Assembly (NCBI GenBank): GCA_034509425.1
Contig: JAVTVJ010000011.1
Coordinates: 5,246,501-5,310,500 of the forward strand
From: Eopsaltria australis
Lineage: Eukaryota; Chordata; Aves; Passeriformes; Petroicidae
DNA length: 64,000 nucleotides
Direction: 5' to 3'
Shown: piece by piece, positions 11,301 to 26,300 of the stretch
Layout: every line of letters begins with the position of its first letter
Position numbering within the stretch: position 1 is the stretch's first letter
Notes under the pieces: model-generated
Databases searched by the model: none
Told to the model about the DNA's origin: nothing
What the model saw: only the letters and a program-made list of their open reading frames with translations
Translations under genes and position numbers: made by a program

Positions 11301-14300
11301 ATTTGTTTGTTGTTTTTTTTTTTCTTTTTTCCTGGGACCTTAAGGAAATTAGGTTCTCCCTGAATACAGATAGATGCCTACTACGATGGTATGAAATTAA
11401 TTGCATCCCAAGTTGATATGTCATAAATAATAGTATGCAAATGTGTGACATGGACACGTTTATCATCAATGCAAACTACTCTTGATCGAGATCTCTTTTG
11501 TGTAGTATCCCAGCATCTCTGTCCTGTCCAGGCTACTTAATTCTCTCCCTAAAAATAATGTTTCGAGAGTAATTTTGCCTGCAATGCAAAATTTCAGATT
11601 GCATCATTCATAGTGATTGAACGATACCTCTGCAAAGAGGGGTTGTTCTCTCTGTTACAAAATAGGCTTATTTCTTGCTTTATCAAAGAAAGTGAACATG
11701 AAAAGTTGCCTAATATGTAGCATACTCATATCTGTGTCTTATGCATTTTCTTTTCTCATCCCTGTTTCCAATTGAGAATGTTCTCCCTATTGGTGGGACT
11801 GCAAATTGCACATTTGCAGTGTTTGCCTTAGAAGGAATCTTCCTGACTGAGTTTTGTATGACTTTTTCTGTTTCATCTGAGTGTGGTGTGGATGGCAGGG
11901 AGTTGCCAGGTGAACTGCATGCTGCATTCCATCTGCTATCAGCCTTTCTCTTGAACTTGTGAATATGTTCTTGCAGAGAAGCACATACCTCTTGGTCACT
12001 TGTGAAACTTGGCAGCATTAAGATATGTATAGCTGCAACACTGAATCTTCCACTGACTTGTGAAATGTTAGCCTTGAATACAGCTGCAAGGCAGGCTGCC
12101 AAGTGTGGGAGGGCAGAGCTGGAATATCTTGTACTAATACAGATGAGAGCAAGAAGTACTGGCTTTTAATGGTCCTTGTCATTCTGCTAAAGTGGGTCCA
12201 TATTTTCAGATGAGCTACTGCCTTGAACATCCAGCCCAAACTAAAAACCAACCAACCAAAAAAACCCAATCCCCAAAGCCCTAACAAAACAAAGTATCAA
12301 CCCCCCTGTAGTTATCCATTCTTCTCATTTTTTAATTATTTTTTGAGATGCTGCAAGTTGCCACGAAATTTAGAGCCACAAAGGAGTAGAGAACAGGTGT
12401 AGGGTTTTTGTAAATAATATCAAATCTTTCTGTTTTCCAATATACAGGACTTGGAAACCTTCAGTAATAATATTCGTCTTCTCTTGCTACCCCCCAGCTG
12501 CTACAGGTTAAGGACACTTCTTTCCTTAGAGCAACTTACAGAGGCAAGTTTGATGTCTGTAATTATAGGTAGTAGGTTTAGTGATCTTGATGCAGACTTT
12601 AAATAGGACAAAAGAAGGGCCATCAAACCAAAATACTCAGATTTTAGGTTGTCCCCACAGGGAGGCTGGATAGTCCATTAAAATTCAAAGGAAATTCTCA
12701 TATGCTGCCTCTTCCCTTACCATCGCTCACTTTTTATTATGTGATATTGTGCATTAACTAAATAAGGTCTTGAAGTGAAAAGTCATTTGAAAGAATAAGA
12801 TAAGTGTATGTGAGGAAATTGTCTTTTGGGCAGACATTGGCTGGATGAATCGCTGGGGTATGCCAGAAATACTGAGAACTTTTTGTTACCTATGTAATTT
12901 TGTAATTACTTAGGCAGTTCCTTAGGAGTATATGATGCAAGAAGGGAGCCAAATATTTGGCTGTTGGGAGTGGTGTGAAAATTACGGTTGTTTAAAGTAC
13001 CCTGTGAAGTTCTTCAAGCCACTATGTTTGTAAAAAGATGAATTGCATTGTTTCCATAATAATGTGAGTTATTTTGCAGGTAGCTAGTAATTTCCCCACA
13101 GTTTTGGGAGCCGTGTTGGAAATGCAGTCAGGTTTTGTAGAGTGACATTTTTTGTCTGTGCATTGTTTTCCTGGATTTTTTGTTGGTTGTTACTGAGGTA
13201 ACTAGCTGACTGATGCAACAAATTGAGTACTTTTTTTGTTACTGTTTTTTTTTAATTGCAGTTAAGGGGGTTAAAACTACAGGTCATGTAACAAGATGGT
13301 AAAATTTTCATCATGTCCTAAAGTTCTGGTTTTTATCTTTGACTTTTTGAATCTTAATGTGTTATTGGTAAATAGCTTCAATACACTACTTTATTAAAGC
13401 AGCTTAAATCTTTTGACTGTGTGATGGCTGGATAAGCAATATCTCTTGGGATGTTGTTTGTTTGGTTTGCTTTGATGTTTTTGCTGTGGTTTTTTGTTCA
13501 TTTGTTTTTTCCCCCCTAAGTATTTTTGCATGAATTAAATCCTTGAGGTAATCAGTGAGTCCTCAGCAGAAAATAAGTGTTGGAAGTACTCATCAATTTG
13601 GCAGTTAAGGTCTATTTCATGCAGGATACAGTTTCAGAGGTACTGCTTCACACTTCTGTTTTTGTTGAATGAAAGAACCTCTTCTAGTTGTATATCTGTG
13701 AGTGAAATGCAGGCTAGAAATTACATTAGTCATTCAGTAAGGAAAAATAACTTCTATATCTTATAAAAATGTTAGCCTGTTTGCCTTCTTTTTGTCTGTA
13801 ATCTTGTTTTGAGAAGAATAGGAAGAATGGCAGGGAAAGAAAATCACATTTATACTGAATTAAAGTAATCCAGATACATTCAAGAGAATACCTGACCAGG
13901 GTAAAATAATGTTGCCATTTAGAAGAAGACTCCTTTGTTAAATTAAGCAGAAGAAATACTATTTAAAACGTACATGATTTTTAAGTCTTTATTAGTGTGA
14001 ATGTTCACAAATGCCTTTTGCATAATAAGGTTGTGCATTTCTAGTTGCAGTTAAGTATGGTTGCAGACCATCTCAATGAAACAAATTCCTGTTTGGCAGC
14101 TGCATCCTCAAGTAATGGTGTAATTTAGTCTAAGCTGTTCTGTGCTTCCGTTCTCTGAAAACAAAAGGGGCTGGTGCAAAATAAAAAGTGTAACTAAATG
14201 TTCTTGAACTATTGTCTACCTTGCTTTACACAGGAAGATCTGTTTTGTAAATTTGACTAAACTGCTGGTTTCCTTCTTAACTCTTAATGACGCTTCATAA

Positions 14301-17300
14301 AGTTCAGTTTTCTGGAGTTTGGGGTCTCAGTGTGTGAGAGACAACTTAAAAAGTACATGGATTGAACTTGTATTTCCTAAAGAAAAAGTCAGAAATATGA
14401 TAAATCATTATTATCAGGACTAAAATGTTATTATTTCTTTCAGTCCACTCTTTAAAAATGTACTTGCATTGTGGATGGGATGGGCAAGCTCTTGTTCAGC
14501 CTCAATTTCATGAGTGTAGGCTGAAATAGCAGTATGTTACACAAGTATGAAAGTGGAGAGAAGGGGAAGAGAAAGGGATAGCAACATCTTATATTAGGTC
14601 TGAAGAATAAGAAACCTGTGCCTGAAGTTGTGCCATCTTAAAAATACTAGCAATAAAGGAGGATATTTGTGCTTCTCCATAACTTCATCTATTTTCTGCA
14701 GTTTAAGTTGACTTTCTCTTCTACTACAGAATAGATAAAAATTCATGCAAAGTTAAATTTTGGATGTTAGTTACACTGAAGTGTGATAACTGTCCCAAGA
14801 GAACTGAATGAAGGTGGTGGCTTAGTTTCCACAGCTGTCTGGTTCCTTAGTAGACAGAGAGTCTAAAATAGGGATGTGCTTCTCTGGGGAGTTGAATTTT
14901 CTCTCAGATGTATTTTTGCTTGGTAAATACAGCTACTGAGGTTTGTGAACTTGGAGGTTGCAACTCATTAGTGTTAAAAAGAAACAAAGGGAAAACAAAA
15001 ATATTCCTCTCAAAACCTGAAGAAAACTGCTCATCACAGTTCACTTATTTTTTTTTCCCCAGGAGGAATTTAGCATATGCTAAAACTACAGTGTGAGGAA
15101 GTTGGAGTAATAAAACCCTAAAAATTTCCAAAAATGTCAGCTGAGTTGCATACAAAATTGCTTTGCAATTGCACAGAAATGATGCCAATAAAATTGCTGC
15201 TTCTTATTTTGCCACTGTATGTGTGTGCTGAACAGTGCCTGTAAGTAGTGGTATGGTAAAGAGAGTAGGTTGGGTTCAAAAAGCAAAGTTGAAGCATGAC
15301 TTGAGTTTATGTTGTAATTAAGGACAGGAATGAAGATAGCAACTACTGAGCACTGATGTAGCCTGCATATCTGGAGACCAAGAGACATTTGTGCAGGCTG
15401 TTCACAAGACAAGAGAGAGATACCCTGCAGGGTTTTGTACTGGCCAAAGGCAGTGAGTGGTGGCTGGCTGCTTTTCGCGGCTGCACAACTGAGGTTCCCC
15501 CAAATCTTCTCTCAAAATGTGTGAATATTTTGTTGCCTTGTATTCTCTATGTTTTTGGATGGTGATCAGTGGTGGACACCTACAGTGTTGAAGGGTTGTG
15601 AGGAGTGAGGAATGAGCACAAATAATGTGCAATACAGCAGTGACCCAACTGGTTGAAGATAGGAAAGAGGCAGAGGGATACTGGTAGTTGAAGAGTTAAG
15701 TGCTTAAGGGTTAAAGGTGTAAAGATGTTTTTTTAATTTTATTTTCAGTTAGCATCTTTGTAGAGTAAGTAAGTTTTTTACTGTGAAGGCAATTTGGTAT
15801 TAAGTGAAACTTTTAATACAGATTGAGCACTAAGATAAAAAAGATCATGCCCACCCTACCCCCAAAAAGACCAATGTATCTATTCAGGGCATTGATCATG
15901 AGGAATGTCCCTGGTTAGTGGCTGGTTGTTGATAGCAGGTGAGTAAGTGATGTTAATGCAAAAAAAATTTAAAAAGCACAATACTTGGGTTTTATACTTC
16001 TAAAGAGACACAGTTGTCAATAAGTGACTAATTGTTACACTAAAAATATTTTTAAACTATTGAAACCTTGATTTTACACATGCTGTAAAATACTCAGCCT
16101 GTTTTGTGGTAATTTTAGATATGCACATTCTCTTTTGTGTTTGGCTCATAACCTTAAGGCATTAAAATGGAGCCACCTTTTTTTTTCCCCTCCCCAGAGG
16201 AATACAGTATGCTTAGGGGCTGGCCTTTGTCTGTCATGCATTCCCACCATAACAGATTTAGCAAACTGCAGCTGAGAAGTTAGACTAGTTTGTACTTTGT
16301 GCTGCTTGTGCCAGAGAAAAAGCTTTTGTTTTCACTGGATCACTGGCATGTCGATTACTTTGATGCCAAAAAGCATAAAGTTTTGCTGCAGTCTGTATTT
16401 TCAATGAAAGAATGCAGGCAAGAACAAGCAGAAATCCTAAGAAAGAGCTTACTGTAGAATCTCCGCAGAAGGGCAAGGATGCAGGTCCTTGTGAAGTGGA
16501 AGCAGAGAGTCCTGTGGTTGTGCTGGTAAGAATTCTTTAAACAAGCTGTCTCTTCCCTTTAATAATTCCAGTTGTCTCTGTCAATGAAAAGCTGTTTAAC
16601 CTGACACCGATAGGAAGTTCCAGCATTCTTACTTGTGAATAATTTACGTTTAAGATTTAGGTTTGATTCTTTGTGTGTTGTCTACCTTTTAAATTGATTT
16701 TTGCTGTTCTGGTTTACCAGATCTTTGGTTCTCTTTGTGACTTTGAAATTTGGCTTTCAGACTAGCTGCTTTTTAGTCTCTTCTGTCTAGCATAGTTGTA
16801 CAGCTCTTTGAACCTAGCGTGAAAAGTACATATGCTTCAAAGCTCTTTCTACCACCTCTCCTTTTTAATTGCCCAGCATATCTTCCAGTTAGTATATCTT
16901 TGAACTGCCTAAAGTGTGTGTGTAACAGTTAAATTTTACTTAAATTATCAAAGAATTATATAAATAATGAATGAGTACTTCTGCTAAAGGACTTACTTAA
17001 CAATTCTTTCAATGCACATTATTTAGGAATTTAAAGTTTTAACATAGCTTCCGGTGAAGGAAAAGGGAAGTTTTCTGTATATGGGGGAAATAATCAAATA
17101 AGAAATATTTTGTCTGAAACACTGCTAGACACTTAGTTCTGTTGGAACTTTAATAGTACAGCAAGAGAGCATAGTAAGTGAGCTGTAATGAATCCACCAA
17201 TTCTCTTCAGAGGAGGATTGGTTAACTTGTACTTACTTATCAGTAGAAAGAAGTATTTGATAGTTCTTACTGAAATGTCAAATTTATTTAGTATTATTTC

Positions 17301-20300
17301 ATGCTTAATTGCTGCTGCTGCTGGTCCTCTCTTTATTTGTCTGGCTGTAGTTGAAGTTAGCGGGGTGATCCTCAAATTACAGTGTCCCTTCTCCCCCTTA
17401 TTTGAGCTTCACACTATGCATTTAAGAATTGAACTAAAACATTTTGGCCATCTGTATTTAGTAATGCTCATCTGTAACTTTTTGGGAATTGTTTCTGTAT
17501 GTAACTGAAAGCTTACATGTGTGCTAGTAAGACAAACTTTCTTTTCCTTGTCACGGTTTTTTTTAGTTTTGTTCTATTCAGAGAGCTGTTAGTAAAATGT
17601 GGGGTTTTTTTGGATGGGTGTGTTCTGATTTCTGGTCCAGATTTTCATCAGTACAATATGAGCTAATCTTGTGTGTGCTTTCCTGCCTTTGGAATGTTTA
17701 ACTTTATTTAGAATTGTTTTTATTCCCCCATGAATACTCAGAGAGGATATTAGTGTTTCTGCAGATACTTGGAGTACTGCAGCTAATCAGCAAGGCATGT
17801 GTACTTACTTAAGAAGAAAAAAGTATAAAACAATACTGTATTTATTTATCACCTTTTATGATGCATCTCCTTACATTTTTTCAAATACTGCTTAATTTAA
17901 TGTTCATGAAATAATATACCTCTTGTATTTTCTTTCCTTTTTTCAGTTTTAGATGAAGTGTGTGCATTCAACACAAAGGTCAATATTTAAAGGGAAGAAC
18001 ATTTAGGTTTCTCATAGGTCACATAAAAGATGTCTTCACTGTCATTTCATTGCTGTTTTGTTATTAATCTGTTATATATACACTTGGGTGTATATATATA
18101 TATATATGTATATATATAAGATAATTATAGATCCCTTTTGTCTAGTTATTGAGGAAAGCTAGATGAAGTGGTGCAAGTAACCTGCAGCAAGTGTGCTGCC
18201 AGGCACAAAGCAAAACATAAGGTGTTAAGTTTCATTTGACATTGACATTTGGGTCCATTTTTATTTCATTGGGCTGTGATGTTGCACTACATTTTTACTG
18301 GGACAGTGAAGGTAGGTACCCTGTCACTGGTGCAGGGTGCAGTAATGCAAAATAACTGAGACTGACAAAGTTGCTGGTTGCTGCAATGAATTATAAACAG
18401 CAGAATTCCTTGTTTCCTGGGTTAAAAACCTGGGAATTACACTAGATAGCAATCCTCAAAAGCATATGGAACAGTAGCCTTCTGGTTTACTCTGCTAATA
18501 CTTCTCATTGACTATTATTTAGCATATTCTTTCAGGTGTGGATGTATTCCTTTTGTACAGTTATGATATGATTTGCCTAGCACTTGATTTAAATATTGTT
18601 TATAAAGATGAGATAGAATCAGCTGTCAGGATGCAACAGGTTTTTTGTCATATTAATTTATGTCATATTCATTTAATTTTTTAAAATGTAGTTCACCAAA
18701 AATCTGTTGGAGTATTGAGGTAATTGGTTATTTATAACTGGAAGCATCCCGTGTGTTATTGAAACATTGTTATTTGATTGAGTGCTGTGCCTGAATTAAC
18801 TTTTCCTGATTAGGTGGGTAGGTTCACAGAAGGAGTCATCTGCTGCTTCCAGTGTCAGTGTGTGTGCTCTCTTGCATCCCTGTGATTTGAATTACATTAT
18901 GTCATGACTTTGCTCTTGAGGTTAACATGCAAGGAGAGGCCATGGAAAAAGCATTTAGATTTTCCAGGTGGTGCCTCAAAGCCCTGCTTGGGATGAGCTG
19001 CTGTTGTGCTAGCTGTTGTAGAAGTTACTGGGTGAGTGTGCTGCTGTCCAGCTGCGTTTTGATAGTCATAAGTAGTGACTGCTTATCAAAACAGATGATG
19101 TTTCTGGGAAGTTGGATCTCTTGGAGGTCTTCTTTCTGCTTGGAAACATGCTGGCAGTATAAAATGTAATAGTTAAGAATAAACTCTAGGATACAAATAA
19201 TTTCTTGAATTAATTAATTTTTAAAACCTCAACCTGGGCAATTTATTTTGTGTTTATTGTGGGACAGTAAGCTGCATGGGGCTCTTATCCGTGTTTAGTG
19301 TTAAATAATATTACTGCATGTCCACAGTGGCTTTCCTCAGGCCACTATTAAGAAATACATAACACCTATTCATCTATTTATAGGTTGCTACCTGCTAGTT
19401 CCTATAGCTTCATTTTACTCCTTATGGGAACTTGTTAATTTGCAGGTGTATTTGCCAAACTATAAGGTAAATAATGTTTTTTAGCAGGAGTCTAACAATA
19501 TTCAGTGTACTTGGCCTTACCATCTTTTGTTTTCTGAGAATTGGACAATAACAATTGTTTCAATTTAAGCATGCAAGAAAAACATGTACAGTGGGTTTTT
19601 TTTCTGTAATATATAATGTAGGCAATCACTGGACTCTTAGCTTAAAGTTTATTTTATCTGATGAATTTTGACACTGCTTGTCCAAATATATAAACTGAGT
19701 TCTGACAGATTAAAATGCTTATTGTGTGAGTGTGTCATGACTGCTGTTTTGAAATATTTCTTACTTCTGGTACGTTTCCATGCTTCTAATACTCAGGCAA
19801 AACCCAAAGTGGTACAGCAGAAAATTTGCTCTTTTATCCTTCCACAAATATAGCTTTGCTGGCTCAAGACCAGCCATGAACCCCTATGCTCTTAACATTT
19901 TCCTAGATTACAGAAATAAAAATGTTGTTGGCTGCAGATTAGTAGGAAAAGTTAAGCTTTATTGGAAAGACTGACTTTTAGTGCCTATAAACTTGATGTC
20001 GCAGTTTTGACTGGGCTGAGTTTTATCTGTGTCAGCTGGTCCATAGATCGTATTTAACAGTCCTGTAACTACTCAACATATTTTCTTTTATATGACATGA
20101 AATAATAAACCTTTTTTTTTTTTTAATGTAGAAGAGCCTGAGAGAGATCTGCTTCCTTGTGCTGTTTTATGTCTGGCTAAATGCCAGTATCAGTGTGTTG
20201 TTTATTGTTTTCTTTTTTCATATCTGGTCCAAACTGATAAAACATCCTCTTCCTTTTGAATCTGACAGATGACTAAGAAAGAAGTTAGTAACTTTTAGGA

Positions 20301-23300
20301 GAAACCTGAGGAAGAAAATTCTTCATTAATTTTTACATAAATGATATTTCTGCAAATCTAGTACCTTACTGATAAAATAGGAGAGGTCTGTATTCAAGAC
20401 CTCAGCTACAATGAGCTTTAGATTCTTTAAAAGGTTCTCATGAGGGAGGAGTATTTTTTTAATCTTGTGTTTACAGCATGCAAGCAAAATGTAAGCAAAG
20501 CTTATATTCTTTTAAGATTCATTTTCATAAATTTTATAGTTGTGGTGAACCATTTTTGTGACTGCAGGGCAGAGAGAGGCGTTTGCAATTAATTGGATGT
20601 TTTTTAAAGCTGCAATATATGCATCTTTGGGTTTTGAATTAGCTGTGCTAGACAAAGGTGTGTGTGTGTGTGTTTGCATGCCCCTGAAATAATTTTAGTT
20701 ACATTGTCTTTAAAAATAATATTTTCCCTCTGATTTTGCTGGCTAAATGAGAAAAGCCAGAGTTAGCTTTCTTCCAGTCTTCACCTATCACCTTCCCAAG
20801 AGAATTAACAGGAGGATGGATGTAGCTCTTCAGTACCAGGAAGAAGTGGATGAGAATGCTTAACATGTGCAGCACCATGTTAAAATCCATTACCCGTTCG
20901 GGATGACAGCTTTCCCTTGCTGCCAGGTTGTGGAACTGGGGCTGTGATCTGTCCACTTGCTAGTTCAGATAGTAGATGTCCTGGTGTGTGAGCTTTCTGA
21001 CAGCATTGACCATGCATATGTTTATTCTTTCCTTTGGAAACTCCCCAAGTTGCCACAAGTGGTCACACAGCCTTCTGATCAGCATTTCAGACACAATCTG
21101 ACTAGAAGGCCCCTGGTTGGAAGGAACTTTCTCAAGCCAGATCACCTCCTAATCTATCACAAAAGCTCTGGCTCAGTTGCTGGTCTTAGTGTGAGAAGGC
21201 TCAGAAATGTGCCATGAGAGAGGAGAAGGGTCCTTCTAGTGTTCAGCCCTGCTTTTAATTAGTTTAAGCCAATTGTGAAGCCAAATCTTTTAAGCTAACT
21301 GCAGAGACTGTATACACAAATCAAATGGTCCTTCTCTGCTGGTCATTTGTTAGGCACAGTTTAATTTGCAGTACTTATTTTTGTTTCTCCTGAAGGTCAG
21401 TCATGCTGCGCCACTCTCAAACCAACCTATCACCGCACCATGTTGTGTATAATTTCTCATGACAAATTCTTGAGAAGGAATGGTCACATGGGAAAGACAG
21501 ACTTGACCAAAGAGTGACTGGGCCATGTTACTCTAGGAGTCTCTAAACCATGCTTCAACTTAAGAAAGAGTGTATTGCATAAGAGCTCAAGCTCAGTGGT
21601 TGGCAGGTGGGCATCTTGCTTGACTGGATGGGTAGAGAGAGACCTGTTGCACTGGAAGTGAGAGAAAGGTGAGCAAAGGGTGTTTTGTTTTCTGATTGGT
21701 GTGTTACCTTATACTTCATTTGTAGACTAGTAAAGTTTCAATGCTCCTTGTATTCTGTTATCTCTGTGCTTAAGGAAGAAAATTTGTAATGGACAGTTAT
21801 TGCCTTAGTGAAGAGTTGGAGGGGGTAGGTGAAATACTGTAATTTATTTGGAATCACAAATGGTTATGACAATCCATTAGAGCTGAGCTGCTCAACTTGA
21901 AATTTTGTGAAGGGATAATTTTGCAGTGTCAGTATGTGGGAAATGTTTCAAATAGTTGGGTGGACAAAGTGTTAAGGAAGTGTGGAGTACACTATTTCAT
22001 TAGCTTGGGATTCATTGCAGCAGTCTGAGCACTCAAATGCAAACTTGCAACCAAAATACTTTGTATAATTAATACATTAGAGAAAATGTAATATTTTCTT
22101 AGGTTGTGTTTGCCTGCTTTCCCTATACTTTTCTGAGCTAAATTGTCCAACCATTTCAACTACAGATGGATGCATGAACATAACTTAAGCCTTTTCTGAA
22201 GAACACTTGGCTTTGTGATAACTCATGTTCATGAATGACAGGAGAAGATGTAGCAGTAATTGGGGTTCAGGTGATAAGCTCTCAAAATGTGTCCGAGTAC
22301 AATATGGAATGAACTGAACAGCTCTTCTCCATCTCATCTGAGAAGAAAGATGTCAAACACAACATAATAATCATGGCTCTTAGAAGTATTGCCGAGTATG
22401 TTGTTATAAAGCTAATGAACTTTAGTAAATCCTTCCCATGTAGTTGTAAATGGTAGCTATTTTTCTTGACAAAGCTACATTTTGTTAATCGTTTTTGGTA
22501 GATTTATTTTCCAGACTTTGCTTTTGTTGCCTCTTCAGCTGTTATGGTTTGTTATGTTCTCACGTTTTTCTTACCAGTAAAATTAATGTGTGGTAGATCT
22601 GAGGGAATCTCAAATAGCTTTTGAGCAGCCTGTGAAATAAGCCTGAAAACTTTGGTACCTTTCTCTAACCAAAGCTTTCCTAATTCCTTGAAAAACAAAT
22701 TTATTCACTTTTGGATGAAGAAAACACTTGTAGGGTTTCTCGGGAATATTAATATACGAGTGATTAATAGCAGTTGTTGATAGAGATATTTGGTCTGTTT
22801 AGGACAACTAGAATTTGAAAGGTTATTGTCATGACTTACACAAAACCATATATAAAGCTTGTCTTGTCGGTTTGCCTATAATGATGCCAGAAGCTGGTCT
22901 TGCTGCTACAATTACCTTTAATATATGTTACCTGTAAATTAGTACCACTGATCTTGAGAAACAATAATTTATAAAGTCTCTTGTAATTGCCACTTGTTAA
23001 AAATCGTGATTTTATGTCTGGAACTGTCATGAACAAGTTAAGTTGCAGAAAGTTCAAGCTAGACTGTAGCCCCATCTTTGCATTAGTTTGCACACTCCAA
23101 GGCACAGCTGCCTCGTTCAGAGCTCTGTCTAAACCTGCTTTGCCATCTGACCACTTAACAGAGTGCTTGGCAGGGTGAAGGTTTTTCTCAGGGTGATTGT
23201 GCACGGGCAGCTGTAGTGCCTCATCTGCGGAAAGGGGTTTTAATGTGGAATCAATGCACAGTTACTGAGGAAAGCTACTCGTGCAATTAAGAGGGAAGTA

Positions 23301-26300
23301 GATGGCCTATGGGAATTTTGAAAAAATGTAGAGAAGGAGGAATGCCAATTAGCCTGCCCCTGCTGCAGGTTACTGCTGAATTAAAACAAAGCTCAATCTT
23401 TGAGCTAACGTTTTCATTCATGTTAAACCCAGAACAGAGCTTTCTGGGCTGCATCAAGCAAAGGCAACCATCAACATAAGATACTAGTAATTTCTTTATA
23501 ATTTTTTGCAGTGAGAATACATATGTGATTAAGCTAATAAGCTCTGACTTACAGTGTTTTGTGAAATAGTTCTGAGGCAATCAGCATGCTTGTCTCTAAT
23601 TGTCACTTGCACTTCCCCGTATGGTATAATATGACAATGTGTGCATTTTGAGTACTGTATGTTTTTGATGTAGATGCAGTGTAATTCTTTTAAAGAGTAA
23701 CTTCTAAAATAAATTAACAATTGTAATTTTTCCTCAATATACTTGAATTTATTTTGATTTTTTCCTTTTTTTTCCCCTAGGCAAAACCAAAGCTCATAGA
23801 ACCAATAGACTATGAAAATGTCATCGTTCAGAGAAAAACACAGATCTTGAATGATCCTCTACGTGAGATGCTACTGTTCCCTTATGATGACTTTCAGGTA
23901 ATTTAATCCACCCTGGTTTTTTGGTGTGGGGGGTTTGTTGTTGTCATTGTTTAGGGTTTTTTTTTTTTTTGTTTGTCTGGTTGGTTCTTTTTTTTCCCCG
24001 CAGATTTTTTGCAGTAGTAGTCATGAGGTGATAACTTCCTATTTTTTTGTTTCTTAATTCTCTTTAGCTCCAAAACTCCTCACAAAGTCTTTGCTGTGAG
24101 TCCCCTTATCCTGCTTGATTTATTCTTTTGGGTACAGAAGAAATAGAAAAATTTCCTCATCTCTCCAGGTTGTAAGATCTACTTCTGCATCTCAGCAATT
24201 TTACTGCCTTTTGAAGTAGATGATCAGCCACTTGTAGATATTTCCCCTCCCTTTCCGATGTAGGAAATTATGTGTTTAAAAAAAGCATCTGCTTTCTTTA
24301 ATTCTTAAACTGATTTTCCCCCCCCATTCTTAATAGTGAAGGACATGAACCTGTTCAAATGTAGTCTGCTACTCTTAGCTGCATGGTCCCAGCAAAAATT
24401 GTTCTAGCAAAATACTCCTTACATAACAGAGTTCTGACTTGATTAAGCCAGACTTAACCAAGCTTTGTGATAATCTTGTTATATTTTTTAAATTACCATG
24501 TTTGTCTAAATAAATAATATCTTTAAGTACACCTTTTAAAATTTTTTCTTGTAGATCTCGTTAGGATAACTATTAAGCATCTTAGAGACTGGAGTTGGAG
24601 TAAATAGTGAGGAAAGTCTCGTGGCCACATGCCCAAAATGTCTGTCTTTGAAAAGTATGCAGACATCTGAACAGTCTGTAAATTAATTTTATTCAGCCAA
24701 CTAACTGAAGCTAAGTTTGTTTACCATGGGGAAGGTTGATGATGAGTTGGTGAATTTCTTCAGAAGGACATTTAAAGTCCTATGAATTATATGTTGAATT
24801 TTTAAGGAATTCTGTCTGGCCTATTAGAGTGTTTACCTGAATGCAGCTGGACTCTGTTTTTAATGCAACCTGGAGGGCTTCTTTTTCATTGATTCATGAA
24901 TAACTCTACTTGTAGTCTTCCGACTCTGAGCTAAAAAAACTGGGTTTTGGAAAGCTACAGTTATTTGGAGAGGAGTTTGGGCTTCATGTGTTCAGAGCCA
25001 TACGTGAAAGTTTATAGGATGGAAGTAAGACTTCTTCAAAAGTTTCCAAATATGGAATCACTCAGGATGATACCCTACACCAAGTGTTGGCTTTGGGACT
25101 GAAAAGCATGAGTAGGCTACACCACCGAAATCCTCTTCTGTGTGTCTCTTCAGTATCACAGATCAAGAGGTATCCAGGTTACTTTTGCTAAGTGTGCTCT
25201 TATCTGATTGACTGGTTCAGTTACCAGGGTCATTCTGGTGAACTGCTCTGAATTATCAGTGGAGAAGAAACAAACCTATTAAGAATATCCTCAGGCATTT
25301 TGTCTGAGTAGTCTGAGGGTATAGCTGAAGTGTTTACCTGCTAGTGACCTTCTGCAGTTCTTATCCTCAGGTCTGTATGAATGAAGCTAGTCCATAGTTC
25401 TCAGTCTCATCCTCCTAAAGGAACAACTGAGTTTTGTCATAAATCATGTCTTTTGTCATTCTTTGTTTGGATTCTGTGGTCAGATTTTCATCAAGGCAGT
25501 CATTGAAGTGTGTGTTGCATTGGAAGATTTCCTTCAAATTGTCAGTTTTGGAGTATAGTCAGTTTTTCTGTTTCTTTATCCCTCAATATAATAAAATATG
25601 TGAACAAATTTTCTGGGTTGCTCCTATAGGGTTTTTGGCAGTCTCATTTTATACATGGTTTACATGAAGACTGGTTTGTAATATCGAACTATATTATCAA
25701 ACTTTTATTTCCTTGGAACACTTGCTGGCACAAACCAACTCCAAATGTTTTTATTGTACACATGACTCCCCTGCACTACTTTGATCTATCTAGCTTGTTT
25801 TCAACAGCACAAAGCATTTAAATTGTCATTAAGTGTATTAAGAAAATATTCCCAAGTCAGAGAAGAGAAAACCCTTAAGTGCTTATTATTTTTATTTGTA
25901 AGGTAAACCTTTTAACCCTGTTCAGTTTTCCAGAGCCATATTTACAGGTTTGAAATCACTAGTTATGATATAGTTGCCAGTATCATTTGAATCATTTAAA
26001 TAATGACATATTTTCTGTCTTTGCCATTCAGCTTTGCATGTATTTTTTAAATTCCTCTTTCTTAACTTGTGGGTGTCACTCAGTGTGTGAGCAGCTCTTG
26101 AGTAAGCCGTGACTCAAATGTTTGATACTGGCCTCATCTCCCTCAAGAAGAACTTAAAATAGTGAGCTAGAACATTTAGGACTACCTGTAAACACACTTA
26201 GAAATGTTTATAGGTGGAAATGCCTACCATTGTCTAGAAACCTGTTCAAGCTATTTCCTTTCAGAGCATTCAGTTTTTATCTTTACAAAGTTCTTCCTCA

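Larger units (their letters stand above)
5310..16411 (+). other. Intron between alternative first exons A and B
   Basis: About 11.1 kb. Contains an interrupted TG/TA/CA tract (6297-6390), an A/C-rich tract (10508-10620), a CR1 fragment (10853-10978), a C12 run (11021-11032) and a second A/C-rich patch (12238-12306). Open stretches here, including the 130-codon one at 11710-12102 on the minus strand, have no recognisable protein. Confidence 0.7.
16526..23780 (+). other. DOCK9: Intron before the first shared DOCK9 exon
   Basis: About 7.3 kb from exon B to the acceptor tttcccctag at 23780. Holds a (TA)n tract, a (GT)8 tract and a weak extra first-exon candidate at 18927-19031. The open stretches on both strands at 20699-21217 have no recognisable product. 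Confidence 0.7.

Noticed and set aside
11710..12102. 130-codon open stretch on the minus strand, with open frames on both strands
   Set aside because: No recognisable domain, no splice or promoter context, and overlapping open frames in other registers. Consistent with chance in intron DNA.
20699..21217. Adjacent open frames on both strands (85, 86 and 61 codons)
   Set aside because: No family recognised and no phase-compatible splice signals; possibly an old repeat but not assignable.
22836..23204. 122-codon minus-strand open frame
   Set aside because: Unrecognised peptide with no promoter or splice context; lies in the intron before the shared exon.
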